Origin: Jiangella aurantiaca
GTDB lineage: Bacteria > Actinomycetota > Actinomycetes > Jiangellales > Jiangellaceae
Direction: 5' to 3'
NCBI RefSeq assembly: GCF_004349105.1
Contig: NZ_SMLB01000006.1
Location: forward strand, 124,001 to 188,000
Length of the DNA stretch: 64,000 nucleotides
In this document: positions 19,864 to 29,175 of the stretch, piece after piece
How the letters are laid out: each line of letters opens with the position of its first letter
Position numbering within the stretch: position 1 is the first letter of the stretch
Position numbers and translations under genes: made by a program
The notes under the pieces: generated by a model
Told to the model about the DNA's origin: nothing
Databases searched by the model: none
Seen by the model: the letters and a program-made list of their open reading frames with translations, nothing else

Positions 19864-21462
19864 ATGATCACCGCTCACCAGCTAGAAGTGCGCGCAGGCG
19901 CGCAGGTGCTTCTCGAAGACGCCAGCTTCCGCATCGGTCCCGGCGACAAGGTCGGCCTCGTCGGCCGCAACGGCGCCGGCAAGACCACGCTCACCCGCAT
20001 CCTGGCCGACGAGGGCCAGCCCGCCGCCGGCTCGGTGGTGCGCAACGGCCCGATCGGCTACCTGCCGCAGGACCCGCGAGCCGGCGACCCCGAGATCGTC
20101 GCCCGCGACCGCATCCTGAGCGCCCGCGGGCTCGACGTCGTCGTCGCGGGCATGCGCAAGGCCGAGAAGCAGATGGCCTCCAGCGATCCCGACGAGCACG
20201 AGCGCGGCATGCGCCGCTACGCCCGGCTCGAGGCCGAGTTCCTGGCGGCCGGCGGGTACGCCGTCGAGAGCGAGGCGGCCACCATCGCCGCCAGCCTCGG
20301 GCTGCCCGACCGCGTGCTCGCGCAGCCGCTGAAGACGCTCTCCGGCGGCCAGCGGCGCCGGGTCGAACTGGCCCGCATCCTGTTCTCCGACGCCGACACG
20401 CTGCTCCTGGACGAGCCGACGAACCACCTGGACGCCGACTCCATCGTCTGGCTGCGCGACTTCCTGCGGGCCTACAAGGGCGGCCTGGTGGTCATCAGCC
20501 ACGACGTCGCGCTGCTCGACAAGACCGTCAACCGGGTCTTCCACCTCGACGCCAACCGCGCCGCCCTCGACGTCTACAACATCGGCTGGACGGCGTACCT
20601 CGCCCAGCGCGAGACCGATGAGCGACGCCGGCACCGCGAGCGGGCGAACGCGGAGAAGAAGGCCGCCGCGCTCAAGGCGCAGGCCGACCGCATGCGCTAC
20701 AAGGCCACCAAGGCCACCGCGGCGCAGAACATGGACCGCAGGGCGCAGCGGCTGCTGGCCGGCCTCGAGGAGCAGCGGCGCCAGGACAAGGTGGCCAAGC
20801 TGCGCTTCCCCGACCCCGCGCCGTGTGGCAAGACGCCGCTCACGGCGTCCGGCCTGTCGAAGTCGTACGGGTCGCTGGAGGTCTTCACCGACGTCGATCT
20901 CGCCATCGACCGCGGCAGCCGGGTTGTCATCCTGGGCCTCAACGGCGCCGGGAAGACGACGCTGCTGCGGCTGCTGGCCGGCGTCGAAGAGGCCGACACC
21001 GGCACCGTCGAGCCCGGGCACGGGCTGCGGCTGGGCTACTACGCCCAGGAGCACGAGACGCTCGACACCTCGCGCACGGTGCTCGAAAACCTCCGCAGCG
21101 CCGCTCCGGACCTCCCGGAGCTCGAGGCGCGCCGGGTGCTCGGCTCGTTCCTGTTCTCCGGCGACGCCGTCGACAAGCCCGCCGCCGTGCTGTCCGGCGG
21201 TGAGAAGACCCGGCTGGCGCTGGCCTCGCTGGTCGTGTCCAGCGCGAACGTGCTGTTGCTGGACGAGCCGACGAACAACCTCGACCCCGCCTCCCGCGAG
21301 GAGGTGCTGGCCGCGTTGCGCGGGTTCGCCGGCGCGATCGTCCTCGTGACCCACGACGAAGGCGCCGTCGAGGCGCTCGGCCCGGAGCGGGTCGTGTTGC
21401 TTCCGGACGGAGTCGAAGATCTGTGGAACCCTGACTATGCGGAGCTCGTCTCACTCGCATAG
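19864..21462 (+). CDS. ABC-F family ATPase (ribosome-associated)
   Basis: 532 residues with two ABC cassettes and no membrane segment. The first cassette has Walker A GRNGAGKTT near 37, signature LSGGQRRRVELARI and DEPTNHLDADS. The charged linker ETDERRRHRERANAEKKAAA, continuing through KAQADRMRYKATKATAAQNM, is the P-site tRNA interaction motif. The second cassette has GLNGAGKTT, LSGGEKTRLALASL and DEPTNNLDP. ABC-F proteins act on stalled ribosomes; some give resistance to ribosome-targeting antibiotics. Nothing here shows a resistance role, so a housekeeping translation factor is the conservative call. Confidence 0.88.
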   Translation: MITAHQLEVRAGAQVLLEDASFRIGPGDKVGLVGRNGAGKTTLTRILADEGQPAAGSVVRNGPIGYLPQDPRAGDPEIVARDRILSARGLDVVVAGMRKAEKQMASSDPDEHERGMRRYARLEAEFLAAGGYAVESEAATIAASLGLPDRVLAQPLKTLSGGQRRRVELARILFSDADTLLLDEPTNHLDADSIVWLRDFLRAYKGGLVVISHDVALLDKTVNRVFHLDANRAALDVYNIGWTAYLAQRETDERRRHRERANAEKKAAALKAQADRMRYKATKATAAQNMDRRAQRLLAGLEEQRRQDKVAKLRFPDPAPCGKTPLTASGLSKSYGSLEVFTDVDLAIDRGSRVVILGLNGAGKTTLLRLLAGVEEADTGTVEPGHGLRLGYYAQEHETLDTSRTVLENLRSAAPDLPELEARRVLGSFLFSGDAVDKPAAVLSGGEKTRLALASLVVSSANVLLLDEPTNNLDPASREEVLAALRGFAGAIVLVTHDEGAVEALGPERVVLLPDGVEDLWNPDYAELVSLA

Positions 21463-21587
21463 GAGAGGTCGATCCACCCTGCGCTTTTTCGTTCCCTGGA
21501 GGCACGATCCGGCCTTCGACTGGCGAAAAAGCGTAATGGAGCGGATCATTGTCCTCTGTCATGCAGGACAACGAAACGGGAGGACGC

Positions 21588-21809
21588 GTGGCCGAGAAGT
21601 TGGTAAAAGGCGCGCGGATCAGTGGGGGGCAGCGTGACAAGCTCGCCTCTGACCTGAAGAAGAAGTACGAAGGTGGTCGGAGCATCCGCGAGCTCGCCAC
21701 TGAAACCGGGCGTTCCTACGGGTTCGTCCACCGGGTTCTGTCCGAGTCCGGAGTCAACCTACGAGGCCGCGGAGGGGCCACACGAGGCAAGGCGAAGAAG
21801 CAGGCCTGA
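21588..21809 (+). CDS. Small helix-turn-helix protein, actinobacterial
   Basis: 73 residues: VAEKLVKGARISGGQRDKLA, then a basic helix LKKKYEGGRSIRELATETGR, the recognition helix SYGFVHRVLSESG, and a basic tail RGRGGATRGKAKKQA. This matches a conserved, very short actinobacterial HTH protein often found near ABC-F genes; its target is unknown. GTG 21588 is preferred to an upstream ATG at 21549 because GGGAGG precedes it and the family starts M-A-E. It is probably an autonomous DNA-binding protein. Confidence 0.8.
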   Translation: MAEKLVKGARISGGQRDKLASDLKKKYEGGRSIRELATETGRSYGFVHRVLSESGVNLRGRGGATRGKAKKQA

Positions 21810-22498
21810 ACCAGCCCCAGTTGGTCGAGATGCCGGAGGAGGGTGGCCTCCAGCAGCTCGATCACCCCGACACACGCTTCGTCACCCACTGCGCGGTCCC
21901 CGGCGCGCACGCCTCCCCAGGCGATGCGGCGGCGAATCACCGAGTCAGCCCGGCCGGTGAATCGTTCGGCGGATTCTCGAGTCGTCGTACTCGAACCCGA
22001 GGGGCCTTCTTTCCGATCAGTTGATCTTGGTCAGAGGTGAAGAGAGCCGATCGGCAAGTCCGACATATCGGACAGCCTTAAACGGTCGCACTCCGCACTG
22101 TTGATCTTGATTCACGCCATTGCCCGAGTAATCGGTGTGCTTTCACGCAGAGTGACGTGAAGGCAGTGTCGATGCCCGTTCGCGTCTTTTGCGCGAGGGA
22201 GGCCATCGGGCGCTTCAGCATGCCCGGAAACGCCGCCATCGGCCGGCCGGACGACGCTCCGGCCGACGTTCGGTGCGTTCCGGTACGGACCGGTCTGTAA
22301 CGTTGCGTGACGGATCGGGGAACGGCCGCCCGTGCCGCGGGGCGCCGATTCGATCACGGTGCGTGACGATCCGCGCGTGGCCGCGGCACGCGCGGTCGGC
22401 TCGCCTCTGAGCGAACGGGGGAAGAACCGTCGGCTGGGCGACGTTGTCGGCGGCGGGTCGCATGATGGTCGGCAACAGACGCGAGGAGGTCGACGCCG
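21810..22498. other. 689-base region without a supported gene
   Basis: Both strands were read; short open frames exist but none resembles a known family or has a clear ribosome-binding site. The stretch holds two direct copies of GTTGATCTTG and a GTCCGA-CATA-TCGGAC palindrome. It also contains a hairpin-like TTTCACG...CGTGAA near 22141-22161 and two related boxes TGCGTGACGGATCGG (about 22305) and TGCGTGACGATCCG (about 22360). The last part must contain the promoter of the ABC exporter at 22499. Confidence 0.5.
22020..22109. repeat. Relic of the GTTGATCTTGG repeat family
   Basis: GTTGATCTTG occurs at 22020-22029 and again in the same orientation at 22100-22109. Between them lies the palindrome GTCCGA-CATA-TCGGAC (22058-22073), which shares TCGGACA with the centres of the intact copies at 9973 and 55933. 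The arms are no longer inverted, so this is either a decayed element or two half-elements. Confidence 0.5.
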
Positions 22499-24394
22499 GT
22501 GTCGATGGGGATGGGTCACGCCTGGCGCGCATCGAGGTCGTTCTCGAGCGACCAGTCGGTCACGCACCAGCGGCTGGCCCGCGGCACGGTCAAGCGGATC
22601 GCCGGGTACGGCCGGCCCTACCGTTTCCAGCTGACCGTCTTCCTCGCCACCACCATCGCCGCGGCGGCGTCCGCGGCCGCCGTCCCGCTGCTGCTGAAGG
22701 TGCTCATCGACAGCGGCGTCAGCGCCGGCGACCGCGCGGTCGTCGTCTGGGCCGCGCTCGCGGTGGCCGGGCTGGCCGTCGTCGACGTCGTGCTCGGGCT
22801 GCTCGGCCGGTGGATGTCCGCCCGCGTCGGCGAGGGGCTCATCTTCGACCTGCGCCGCCAGGTCTTCGACCACGTGCAGCGCCAGCCGGTCGCGTTCTTC
22901 ACCCGGACGCAGACCGGCTCGCTGGTGTCGCGGCTCAACAGTGACGTCATCGGCGCCCAGCAGGCGTTCACGGGCACGCTCTCGCAGGTCGTCAGCAACT
23001 TCGTGACGCTGGTGCTGGCGCTCGGCGCGATGATCGTGCTGTCGTGGCAGATCACCCTGATCGTGCTGGTACTGGTGCCGCTGTTCCTCCTGCCCGCCCG
23101 GTTCATCGGCCGGAAGCTGGCCGACATCAGCCGCGAGGCCATGCAGCTCAACGCCGCGATGAGCCAGACCATGACGGAGCGGTTCAACGTGTCCGGCGCG
23201 CTGCTGGTGAAGATCTTCGGCCGCTACCAGAACGAGAACGCCGACTTCGGGCAGGCCGCCGGCCGGGTCCGCGACATCGGCGTCGTCCAGGCGCTCTACG
23301 CGCGCTACTTCTTCCTCGGCCTCACCTTCCTCGCCTCGCTGGCCACCGCGGTCGTCTACGGCGTGGGCGGCTGGCTGGCCGTCGGCGGCACCCTCGAGGT
23401 CGGCACGCTGGTGGCGCTGGCCGCGCTGCTGACCCGCCTGTACGGGCCGCTGACCGCGCTCTCGAACGTCCAGGTCGACATCATGACGGCACTTGTCAGC
23501 TTCGAGCGGGTCTTCGAGGTGCTCGACCTGCGGCCGATGGTCCGGGACGCCCCCGGTGCCCGCCCGCTGCCGGCCGGCGACGAGCAGCTGTCGGTGGAGT
23601 TCGACGACGTCCACTTCGCCTACCCGGGCGCCGACGACGTCTCACTGGCCTCGCTCGAAGCGGTGGCCCGGCCGATGACGGCGTCGCCCGAGCCGGTGCT
23701 CGAGGGTGTCTCGTTCGACGTCGCGCCCGGCCAGCTCGTGGCGCTGGTCGGCCCGTCCGGCGCCGGCAAGTCGACCATCACGCACCTGGTGTCGCGGCTC
23801 TACGACCCCACGTCGGGCGTGGTGCGGGTCGGCGGCCACGACCTGCGCGACGTCACGCTCGAGTCCCTGCACGAGGCCGTGGGCGTGGTCACCCAGGACG
23901 CGCACATGTTCCACGACACCATTCGCTACAACCTCGCCTACGCCCGCCCCGGCGCCACCGACGACGATCTGTGGGCGGCGCTCGAGGCGGCGCAGATCGC
24001 CGGGCTGGTCCGCTCGCTGCCCGAGGGCCTCGACACCGTCGTCGGCGACCGCGGCTACCGGCTGTCCGGTGGCGAGAAGCAGCGGCTGGCGATCGCCCGG
24101 CTGCTGCTCAAGGCGCCCCGCGTGGTGGTGCTGGACGAGGCGACGGCGCACCTGGACTCCGAGTCGGAGCTGGCCGTCCAGCGGGCCCTCGAGACCGCGC
24201 TGGCCGGCCGCACGTCACTGGTCATCGCGCACCGGCTGTCGACCATTCGCGGCGCCGACGTCATCCTCGTCGTCGACGACGGCCGCATCGTCGAGCGCGG
24301 CACCCACGAGCAGCTGCTGGCCGCCGGCGGCACCTACGCCGAGCTCTACCGCACCCAGTTCGCCCTGCAGGACGTCTCCACCCGCACCGCCTGA
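22499..24394 (+). CDS. ABC exporter, fused permease and ATPase
   Basis: 631 residues. A six-helix membrane domain occupies about 50-340, containing the coupling segment FFTRTQTGSLVSRLNSDV. The ATPase has Walker A GPSGAGKST near 420, Q-loop VTQDAHMFHDTI, signature YRLSGGEKQRLAIARLLL, Walker B VVVLDEATAHLD and IAHRLSTI. It is a type IV half-transporter that should form a homodimer; no second half-transporter gene is adjacent. Substrate (lipid, drug or peptide) cannot be told. An insertion SLASLEAVARPMTASPEPVL interrupts the start of the ATPase. GTG 22499 follows GAGGAGG by nine bases. Confidence 0.92.
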   Translation: MSMGMGHAWRASRSFSSDQSVTHQRLARGTVKRIAGYGRPYRFQLTVFLATTIAAAASAAAVPLLLKVLIDSGVSAGDRAVVVWAALAVAGLAVVDVVLGLLGRWMSARVGEGLIFDLRRQVFDHVQRQPVAFFTRTQTGSLVSRLNSDVIGAQQAFTGTLSQVVSNFVTLVLALGAMIVLSWQITLIVLVLVPLFLLPARFIGRKLADISREAMQLNAAMSQTMTERFNVSGALLVKIFGRYQNENADFGQAAGRVRDIGVVQALYARYFFLGLTFLASLATAVVYGVGGWLAVGGTLEVGTLVALAALLTRLYGPLTALSNVQVDIMTALVSFERVFEVLDLRPMVRDAPGARPLPAGDEQLSVEFDDVHFAYPGADDVSLASLEAVARPMTASPEPVLEGVSFDVAPGQLVALVGPSGAGKSTITHLVSRLYDPTSGVVRVGGHDLRDVTLESLHEAVGVVTQDAHMFHDTIRYNLAYARPGATDDDLWAALEAAQIAGLVRSLPEGLDTVVGDRGYRLSGGEKQRLAIARLLLKAPRVVVLDEATAHLDSESELAVQRALETALAGRTSLVIAHRLSTIRGADVILVVDDGRIVERGTHEQLLAAGGTYAELYRTQFALQDVSTRTA

Positions 24395-24398
24395 CCGC

Positions 24399-24443
24399 CC
24401 TGGAGTTGATCACGTTGAGTTGGGGTGATCACGCTCACCCAGG
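24399..24443. terminator. Imperfect hairpin after ABC exporter
   Basis: CCTGG (24399-24403) and CCAGG (24439-24443) enclose two TGATCAC half-sites that can pair with a bulge. It lies between the ends of the exporter gene and the opposite-strand SDR gene, so a termination role is plausible. Confidence 0.35.
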
Positions 24444-24479
24444 AACGCAGGCCTGGGGATGCGGTAGGACGCCTGGTGA

Positions 24480-25241
24480 TCAGAGGGAGCGGATCGAGCC
24501 GCCGTCGACGGCGATCACCGAGCCGGTGAGGTACGACGCGGCGGGGGAGAGGGCGAACGCGGCCACCCGGCCGAACTCCTCGGGCCGGCCGTAGCGACGC
24601 AGCGGGATGGTCTTCTCCGCGGCCGCCTTGACCTCCTCCGGGTCGCGGCCGGACATCGTGGCCAGCTCGCGGAGCCGGTCGGTCTCGATGCTGCCGGGGA
24701 GCAGGCCGACCGTCCGCACGCCGTCGGGCCCGAGCTCGTCGGCCAGCTGCTTGATCACCATCGCGAGGCCGGGCCGCAGCCCGTTTGAGGCCGCGAGGCC
24801 GGCGATCGGCGCCTTCACCGAGCTGGACAGCACGAACGCCAGCGCGCCGCCGCCGGACAGCTGGGCGGCGACCACCCGCGCGAGCCGCACGGCGCCGAGG
24901 AAGACGCTGTCGAACGCGGCCCGCCATTGATCGTCGGTGATCTCGGTGACGGGGCCGGCGGGCGGCCCGCCGACGCTGACGAGGGCGCCGTCGAGCCGGC
25001 CGAACCGGTCGAGCGCGGCGGCCACCAGCCGGTCCGGCGTGTCCGGGTCGGCGTTGTCGGCCGCCACGCCGACGACGGAGGCGGTGCCGAGCTCGTCCAC
25101 CGCCGCGTCGACCGCATCCTGCGAGCGCGACGTGACGACGAGCCGGGCGCCGTCGGCGACCAGGGCCTCCGCCCCGGCCCGGCCGAGCCCGCGCGTGCCG
25201 CCGGTGACGATGTAGACGCGATCCTTGAGGCCGAGATCCAT
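24480..25241 (-). CDS. Atypical short-chain dehydrogenase/reductase family protein
   Basis: 253 residues. The Rossmann glycine motif TGGTRGLG is at 13-20, and the family end LTGSVIAVDGGSIRSL is present. The catalytic region is unusual: after SSSVKAPIAG, where the classical Y-x-x-x-K is expected, the sequence reads LAASNGLRPGLAMVIKQLA with no Tyr. I recall a subgroup of bacterial SDRs with SNGLRPG in this place, so this may be lineage-typical rather than damage. It may bind NAD(P) without classical reductase chemistry. ATG 25241 lies eight bases after TACCAT (25255-25250), suggesting a leaderless mRNA. Confidence 0.85.
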   Translation of the reverse strand: MDLGLKDRVYIVTGGTRGLGRAGAEALVADGARLVVTSRSQDAVDAAVDELGTASVVGVAADNADPDTPDRLVAAALDRFGRLDGALVSVGGPPAGPVTEITDDQWRAAFDSVFLGAVRLARVVAAQLSGGGALAFVLSSSVKAPIAGLAASNGLRPGLAMVIKQLADELGPDGVRTVGLLPGSIETDRLRELATMSGRDPEEVKAAAEKTIPLRRYGRPEEFGRVAAFALSPAASYLTGSVIAVDGGSIRSL

Positions 25242-25311
25242 GGTCGATGATGGTAGCCACCAAAGCCGACCCGGGCGGCGGCGAGCACCACGACGGAAAG
25301 GAAACTGGTGG

Positions 25312-27099
25312 TCAGGCGTGGCCGGTGGCCGGTCCGGGCAGCTCCGCGAGCAGGTAGGCGGCCGTCACCAGCGGGATGTGGCTCAGCGCCTGCGGGAAGT
25401 TGCCGACCATGCGGCCGATGCGCGGGTCGTACTCCTCCGCCAGGAGCCCGAGGTCGTTGCGCAGGCTCAGCAGGTGCTCGAACAGCTCGCGCGCCCGTTC
25501 CGTCCGCCCGGTCAGGTGCAGCGCCTCGACCAGCCAGAACGAGCAGGCCAGGAACGCGCCCTCGTCGCCGGGCAGGCCGTCGACGTCGTGCTCGGTGCGG
25601 TAGCGCAGCACCAGCCCGGTGTCGGTGCACAGCTCCTTCGCGACGGCGTCGACGGTCCCGACGACGCGCGGGTCGTCGGGGGGCAGGAAGCCGACGATCG
25701 GGATCTGCAGCAGCGCGGCGTCGAGCGCCGGGTGGCCGTAGGACTGGGTGAACGTGTTGCGCTCGGCGTCGTAGCCGTGCTTGAGGACGTCGTCCATGAT
25801 GGTCGCACGCAGCGCCTTCCACCGGTCGGGCTGCCCGCTGACGCCGTCGCCCTGCAGGGCGTCGACGGCGCGGTCGGCGGCCACCCAGGCCATGACCTTG
25901 GAGTGGACGAAGTGCCGGCGCGGCCCGCGGACCTCCCAGATGCCCTCGTCGGGCTGGGTCCACGCGCCCTCGAGGTGCTGCAGCAGCTTCTCCTGCAGCG
26001 CCCACACGTGCCGTTCCAGCGGCAGTCCGTGCTGGCGGGCACGGGCCAGCGTGTCGATGACCTCGCCGTAGACGTCGATCTGCAGCTGCTCGGCGGCGGC
26101 GTTGCCCACCCGCACCGGGCCGGACGCCTCGTAGCCGGGCAGCCAGTCGATCTCGTACTCCTGCAGCCGACGCTCGCCGCTGATGCCGTACATGATCTGC
26201 AGGTCGCCGGGGTCGCCGCCGATGGCCCGGATCAGCCAGTCGCGCCATGCCCGCGCCTCGTCGACGTACCCGCTGCGGATCAGCGCGTCCAGCGTGAACG
26301 CGGAGTCGCGCAGCCAGCAGTACCGGTAGTCCCAGTTGCGCACGCCGCCGATGCCCTCGGGCAGCGATGTCGTCGGCGCCGCGACGATGCCGCCGGTGGG
26401 CTGGTACGTCAGCGCCTTGAGGGTGATCAGCGAGCGCATGACGGCGTCATGGTACGGGCCGTCGTAGGTGCACTGGGCCGCCCAGTCGTTCCAGAACTTC
26501 TCCGTGGCGTCCAGCGCCTCGAAGGCGTCGACGGGTGACTCGGGCGGGTCGTGCGACGGGCCCCACGCCAGCACGAAGCTGATGCGGTCGCCCTCGCCGA
26601 TGGTGAAGTCGGAGTGCGTCGTCAGCGCCCGGCCGTACGTCGGCACCTCGCAGTGCAGCGCGACGGAGTCGGGACCGGCCACGCCGACGATCAGGCCGTC
26701 CTTGCGGTGCACCCACGGCACCGAGCGGCCGTAGTCGAACCGCAGCCGCAACTCGCTGTGCATCGGGACCCGCCCCGACAGCCCCTCGACGATGCGAACG
26801 ACGTCGTGCTGACCTGTGCTCTCAGGCATGAAGTCGATGACCTTGACGCTGCCGTTCGGGGTGTCCCAGACGTGCTCGAGGATGAGGGTGTCGCCGCGGT
26901 ACCAGCGCCGGTCGGCCTGGCCGGCGCCGATCGGGGCGATCCGCCAGAACCCGTGCTTGGCCGTACCGAGCAGCGACGCGAAGCAGGCGGAGGAGTCGAA
27001 CCGGGGCAGGCAGAGCCAGTCGATGGTGCCGTCACGGTCGACGAGCGCCGCGGTGTGGAGGTCGCCGATGATGCCGTGGTCCTCGATGAGACCCGTCAT
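25312..27099 (-). CDS. Glycoside hydrolase family 15 (trehalase/glucoamylase-like)
   Basis: 595 residues. The N-terminal DUF5911-like start MTGLIEDHGIIGDLHTAALV is typical of bacterial GH15 trehalases. The (alpha/alpha)6 barrel carries GGVRNWDYRYCWLRDSAFTL near 250-270. The general acid is probably the Glu of GIWEVRGPRRHFVHSKVMAW near 390. The likely base Glu lies in LAEEYDPRIGRMVGNFPQAL, followed by SH, near 550. GH15 members cut terminal alpha-glucosidic bonds; the closest actinobacterial homologues I recall are mycobacterial trehalases, so trehalose breakdown is the best guess. It lacks a signal peptide and is probably cytoplasmic. Confidence 0.9.
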   Translation of the reverse strand: MTGLIEDHGIIGDLHTAALVDRDGTIDWLCLPRFDSSACFASLLGTAKHGFWRIAPIGAGQADRRWYRGDTLILEHVWDTPNGSVKVIDFMPESTGQHDVVRIVEGLSGRVPMHSELRLRFDYGRSVPWVHRKDGLIVGVAGPDSVALHCEVPTYGRALTTHSDFTIGEGDRISFVLAWGPSHDPPESPVDAFEALDATEKFWNDWAAQCTYDGPYHDAVMRSLITLKALTYQPTGGIVAAPTTSLPEGIGGVRNWDYRYCWLRDSAFTLDALIRSGYVDEARAWRDWLIRAIGGDPGDLQIMYGISGERRLQEYEIDWLPGYEASGPVRVGNAAAEQLQIDVYGEVIDTLARARQHGLPLERHVWALQEKLLQHLEGAWTQPDEGIWEVRGPRRHFVHSKVMAWVAADRAVDALQGDGVSGQPDRWKALRATIMDDVLKHGYDAERNTFTQSYGHPALDAALLQIPIVGFLPPDDPRVVGTVDAVAKELCTDTGLVLRYRTEHDVDGLPGDEGAFLACSFWLVEALHLTGRTERARELFEHLLSLRNDLGLLAEEYDPRIGRMVGNFPQALSHIPLVTAAYLLAELPGPATGHA

Positions 27100-27109
27100 C
27101 TACCCATGT

Positions 27110-27871
27110 CTACCCGACGGACTGAGTTCGTGCCTGTGACTCCCTGCCGGTGTCGTCGTGTGTCTCGTCACGTCCACGCGCCTCGGCTCGGATGAGCAGC
27201 ACGAACCCGCCGACGCCCACGACGGCGAACAGGAACCACTGGATGGCATAGGACAGGTGCGGCCCGGACTCAGTCGCGGGCGCGTCGATCAGCTGCAGCG
27301 ACGTCGAGGGCTCCGGGTTCTGGGTGATCAGCTCGCCCCAGGCGCCGTAGAGCGGGTAGGGGAGATCGGCGGCGATCGCCTCGACATCGACGAACCGCAC
27401 CGACCCCGACGACGGGTCGACGTCGTGGCCGGTCTCGCTGGATCGGACCCGTGCGGTGACGGTCACCTCGCCGTCCGGCGGTGGCGGCAGCTCGATCTCG
27501 TCGTCGTCGCGGCCGTCGGCGGCGACGAACCCGCGGTCGACCAGCAGCGCCGTGCCGTCGTCACCGACCAGCGGAGTCAGGGCGTGGACGCCGCGAGTGC
27601 CGTCGACCGGGCGCAGCCGCAGCCGGAGCTCGTTGTCGACGTCCCAGTGCCCGGTGACCTCGACGGTGCGCCACTTGTCGTGGTCGGCCAGCGGCTGCCC
27701 GGGGGGTGCGAGCTGCGCGGCCGGTACCGGGTCGTCGCCGACGTTGGCCTCGATGACGGCGTTGCGGTCCTGCCGCTGCTCGTTGCGGTCGAGCTGCCAG
27801 AGCCCGAGCCTGACGCACAACAGCACCAGCAGCACGCCGGCGAGTGTCAGCAGGAGCCAGCGGCGAATCAT
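27110..27871 (-). CDS. SURF1 family cytochrome oxidase assembly protein
   Basis: 253 residues with the two-helix topology of SURF1. An N-terminal helix (RRWLLLTLAGVLLVLLCVRL) runs into GLWQLDRNEQR, the family's GxWQxxR box. A soluble middle domain contains LVDRGFVAADGRDD and PVDGTRGVHALTPL. A C-terminal helix follows HLSYAIQWFLFAVVGVGGFV. SURF1 supports heme a insertion into cytochrome aa3 oxidase. ATG 27871 is set by the membrane segment; upstream frame sequence is moaA shadow. It is divergent from moaA. Confidence 0.92.
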   Translation of the reverse strand: MIRRWLLLTLAGVLLVLLCVRLGLWQLDRNEQRQDRNAVIEANVGDDPVPAAQLAPPGQPLADHDKWRTVEVTGHWDVDNELRLRLRPVDGTRGVHALTPLVGDDGTALLVDRGFVAADGRDDDEIELPPPPDGEVTVTARVRSSETGHDVDPSSGSVRFVDVEAIAADLPYPLYGAWGELITQNPEPSTSLQLIDAPATESGPHLSYAIQWFLFAVVGVGGFVLLIRAEARGRDETHDDTGRESQARTQSVG

Positions 27872-27970
27872 TTGCGCCCTCGGCGGAAAAGCGTGCCTCG
27901 GTCGGTCGCCAGGAACCTGTACACCCCACTGACGGTACGCCGACGGCGTGTGGTCCGGCCCGCCGGGGCT

Positions 27971-27976
27971 TAGGCT
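27971..27976 (+). promoter_or_regulatory. -10 element of a likely leaderless moaA mRNA
   Basis: TAGGCT is followed by exactly six bases and then the moaA GTG at 27983. This spacing puts the transcription start on the start codon. No Shine-Dalgarno is present. Confidence 0.6.
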
Positions 27977-27982
27977 TGAACG

Positions 27983-28972
27983 GTGCTGGTTGACCGATAT
28001 GGACGCGTGGCCACCGACCTGCGGGTCTCGCTGACCGACCGGTGCAACCTGCGCTGCACCTACTGCATGCCCGAGGAGGGGCTGGCCTGGCTGCCGCGCC
28101 AGGACGTCCTCACCGACGACGAGGTGGTGCGGCTGGTCCGCATCGCCGTCGAGCGGCTGGGCGTGCGCGAGGTCCGGTTCACCGGCGGCGAGCCGCTGCT
28201 GCGCCGCGGCCTGGTCGACATCGTCGCCGCCTGTGCCCGGCTGGAACCGCGGCCGGAACTGTCGCTCACGACGAACGCCGTCGGGCTGGCCCGGGTGGCC
28301 GGCGCGCTGGCCGAGGCGGGGCTCGACCGCGTCAACGGCTCGCTCGACACCCTGCGGCCGGACCGGTTCGAGACGCTGACCCACCGGCGCCGGCTCGACG
28401 ACGTGCTGGCCGGGCTGGCCGCGGCGCGCGAGGCCGGGCTCGATCCTATCAAGATCAACACGGTCCTCATGCGCGGCATCAACGACGACGAGGCGCCCGA
28501 GCTGCTCGCCTGGGCGCTCGAGCACGACTACGAGCTGCGGTTCATCGAGCAGATGCCGCTCGACGCGCAGCACGGCTGGGACCGCGCCACCATGGTGACC
28601 GCCGAGGAGATCCTCGCGTCGCTCCAGTCGGTGTTCTCACTCACCCCGCAGGGCGACGTCGAGCGCGGCAGCGCGCCGGCCGAGACCTGGCTGGTCGGCG
28701 GCGGCCCGGCCCGCGTCGGCGTCATCGCGTCGGTGACCCGCCCGTTCTGCGGCAGCTGCGACCGCACCCGGCTCACCGCCGAAGGCCAGGTGCGTAACTG
28801 CCTGTTCGCGCGGGAGGAGTCCGACCTGCGCGGCGCCATGCGCGGCGGCGCTGACGACGCCGAACTGGCGCGCCGCTGGGAGATGGCGATGGCCGGCAAA
28901 GCGGCTGGTCACGGCATCGATGACCCCGGGTTTCTACAGCCGTCGCGGCCGATGTCCGCGATCGGCGGCTGA
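27983..28972 (+). CDS. moaA: GTP 3',8-cyclase (molybdenum cofactor step 1)
   Basis: 329 residues. The radical-SAM cluster CNLRCTYC is near residues 22-29, with [14 protein letters not shown] following. The second, C-terminal Fe-S motif [20 protein letters not shown] has the three cysteines that bind GTP. The C-terminal end lacks an obvious Gly-Gly partner sequence beyond SAIGG. It converts GTP to 3',8-cyclo-GTP with MoaC. No other moa gene is in the window. The GTG start lies six bases downstream of TAGGCT and lacks a Shine-Dalgarno sequence. Confidence 0.95.
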   Translation: MLVDRYGRVATDLRVSLTDRCNLRCTYCMPEEGLAWLPRQDVLTDDEVVRLVRIAVERLGVREVRFTGGEPLLRRGLVDIVAACARLEPRPELSLTTNAVGLARVAGALAEAGLDRVNGSLDTLRPDRFETLTHRRRLDDVLAGLAAAREAGLDPIKINTVLMRGINDDEAPELLAWALEHDYELRFIEQMPLDAQHGWDRATMVTAEEILASLQSVFSLTPQGDVERGSAPAETWLVGGGPARVGVIASVTRPFCGSCDRTRLTAEGQVRNCLFAREESDLRGAMRGGADDAELARRWEMAMAGKAAGHGIDDPGFLQPSRPMSAIGG

Positions 28973-29175
28973 TTCCGTCGAAACCACCGGTGAACTGCGG
29001 CGATCGGCCGTTGATCAGCAGCGAGAGGCGGCGACTCGGCCGGAAGATGAGGACGACGCCGGGCAGCCACGGGGGAAGCCGCCCGACGTCGCCGGTACGC
29101 AACGCACCGACGGGGGAATACGGAACGTGCGCCTGGGGAGTATTGCACGTTCCACAACGACTTCGGAAGGCCCTG

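Noticed and set aside
21716-21940. Minus-strand frame of 74 codons overlapping the small HTH gene
   Set aside because: Some helical character, but it overlaps the HTH gene, has no ribosome-binding site and matches no family I know.
28973-29175. Possible small gene between moaA and DUF3099
   Set aside because: Several short frames exist on both strands; all are Arg/Pro-rich and lack start signals. Treated as intergenic.
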